Below, in pieces: positions 6,155-6,839 of a stretch of DNA of 6,839 nucleotides. The first letter of the stretch is position 1; each line of letters opens with the position of its first letter. The position numbers were made by a program, and so were the translations under genes. The stretch comes from Atribacterota bacterium. GTDB taxonomy: Bacteria; Atribacterota; Phoenicimicrobiia; Phoenicimicrobiales; Phoenicimicrobiaceae. The notes below the pieces were generated by a model. It was not told the origin of the DNA and made no database searches. It worked only from the letters and a program-made list of their open reading frames with translations. Where the stretch lies: assembly GCA_030666935.1 (NCBI GenBank), contig DAOUWX010000095.1, positions 1-6,839 on the forward strand. Direction: 5' to 3'.

Positions 6155-6839
6155 ATGGTAGTGGTAATGGATGGTCAAACCAGCGATGCTGATGTAGAAA
6201 AATTAGCCGATAAGTTAGAAAGTTTAGGGTTCGATATACAAAAAATAATAGGGGAAAGACGAATTGTTCTAGCTATTATTGGAGATACAAAAAATTTAGA
6301 TTCTTTCCCTTTTTACGCATATACAGGGGTGAAGGAAGTTCTTCGAGTAGCAAAACCTTATAAATTAGCCAGCAGGGAGTTTAAAAGTACGAGTACTACC
6401 ATTCAACAAAAGGGAGTAGTTATTGGAGGAAAAGAATTGATAGTAATGGCTGGACCTTGTGCGGTAGAGAGTGAAGAACAAATTTTTGAAATTGCCCATA
6501 AAATAAGTAAGTTGGGTATTAAAGTACTTCGGGGAGGAGCTTTTAAACCAAGGACTTCTCCTTATAGTTTTCAAGGTTTGGGTCTGGAAGGATTAAAATT
6601 AATGGCTCGTGCGGGGAGAGAGTATGGATTATTGATAATAACTGAGGTGATGTCTATAGAGCAGATTGATGTTATCGCTGAGTATGCAGATATTTTTCAA
6701 ATCGGGGCTCGAAATATGCAAAACTTTATGTTGTTAAAAGAATTGGGACGAATAAAAAAAACAGTTATGTTAAAAAGGGGCATATCAGCAACTTTGGAAG
6801 AATTATTATTGTCTGCTGAATATATTTTATCTCAGGGAA
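6155..6839 (+). CDS. aroF: 3-deoxy-7-phosphoheptulonate (DAHP) synthase, type I-beta, N-terminal part
   Basis: The first 228 residues of a DAHP synthase, which joins phosphoenolpyruvate and erythrose 4-phosphate in the first step of the shikimate pathway. The window cuts it off; the Thermotoga maritima homologue is about 338 residues, so roughly a third is missing. Residues 1-~75 form the ferredoxin-like regulatory domain ([20 protein letters not shown] onward, then [15 protein letters not shown] at 62-76). The TIM barrel follows with MAGPCAVES (98-106, metal ligand C102), [19 protein letters not shown] (125-143, active-site K131 and the PRTSP loop), [15 protein letters not shown] (182-191) and LKRG (206-209). 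The later His, Glu and Asp metal ligands lie beyond the end. In the Thermotoga enzyme the N-terminal domain mediates feedback inhibition by Tyr and Phe. AAGGAGG (6141-6147) sits 7 nt before ATG 6155. Expression is expected to depend on the Phe attenuator upstream. Confidence 0.95.
   Translation, partial: MVVVMDGQTSDADVEKLADKLESLGFDIQKIIGERRIVLAIIGDTKNLDSFPFYAYTGVKEVLRVAKPYKLASREFKSTSTTIQQKGVVIGGKELIVMAGPCAVESEEQIFEIAHKISKLGIKVLRGGAFKPRTSPYSFQGLGLEGLKLMARAGREYGLLIITEVMSIEQIDVIAEYADIFQIGARNMQNFMLLKELGRIKKTVMLKRGISATLEELLLSAEYILSQG

Overview
The window is AT-rich with purine-rich AGGAGG-type ribosome binding sites, and every gene lies on the + strand. This suits a low-GC anaerobic bacterium, such as a Clostridia-type Firmicute or a phylum that resembles one. 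The sequence alone does not fix the taxon.

Left part (1-1836): the end of a type I restriction-modification locus. It holds the C-terminal part of the DNA methylase subunit HsdM (its start lies outside the window), followed 4 nt later by a complete specificity subunit HsdS. No HsdR gene is visible.

Middle part (1942-5766): four separate accessory or metabolic genes. They are a small, very AT-rich class I SAM-dependent methyltransferase; a MalY/PatB-type PLP-dependent C-S lyase; a 12-helix MFS carrier of the oxalate/formate antiporter type; and a small FMN-binding split-barrel protein of the pyridoxamine-phosphate-oxidase/Nim type. A short palindromic element resembling transposase-associated REP sequences sits between the lyase and the MFS gene.

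Right part (5767-6839): the most informative region. A strong sigma-A promoter (TTGACA, 17 nt, extended -10 TAAATT) drives a leader RNA encoding a 27-residue peptide with the run FNFNFYFFF (six Phe and one Tyr in nine codons; a second Tyr follows). Overlapping its 3' end is a chain of five mutually exclusive pairing segments, A to E, which ends in an intrinsic terminator. About 120 nt beyond the terminator begins a type I-beta DAHP synthase (aroF), the first enzyme of aromatic amino acid synthesis, cut off by the window end. By parity of the pairings, a ribosome stalled on Phe codons should permit A:B and C:D pairing and so block the terminator. Completed translation should permit B:C and D:E and so terminate. 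This is a ribosome-mediated phenylalanine attenuator, and no T-box motif is visible. The synthase also carries the N-terminal ferredoxin-like domain that gives feedback inhibition in the Thermotoga enzyme, so control at both the transcript and enzyme level is likely.
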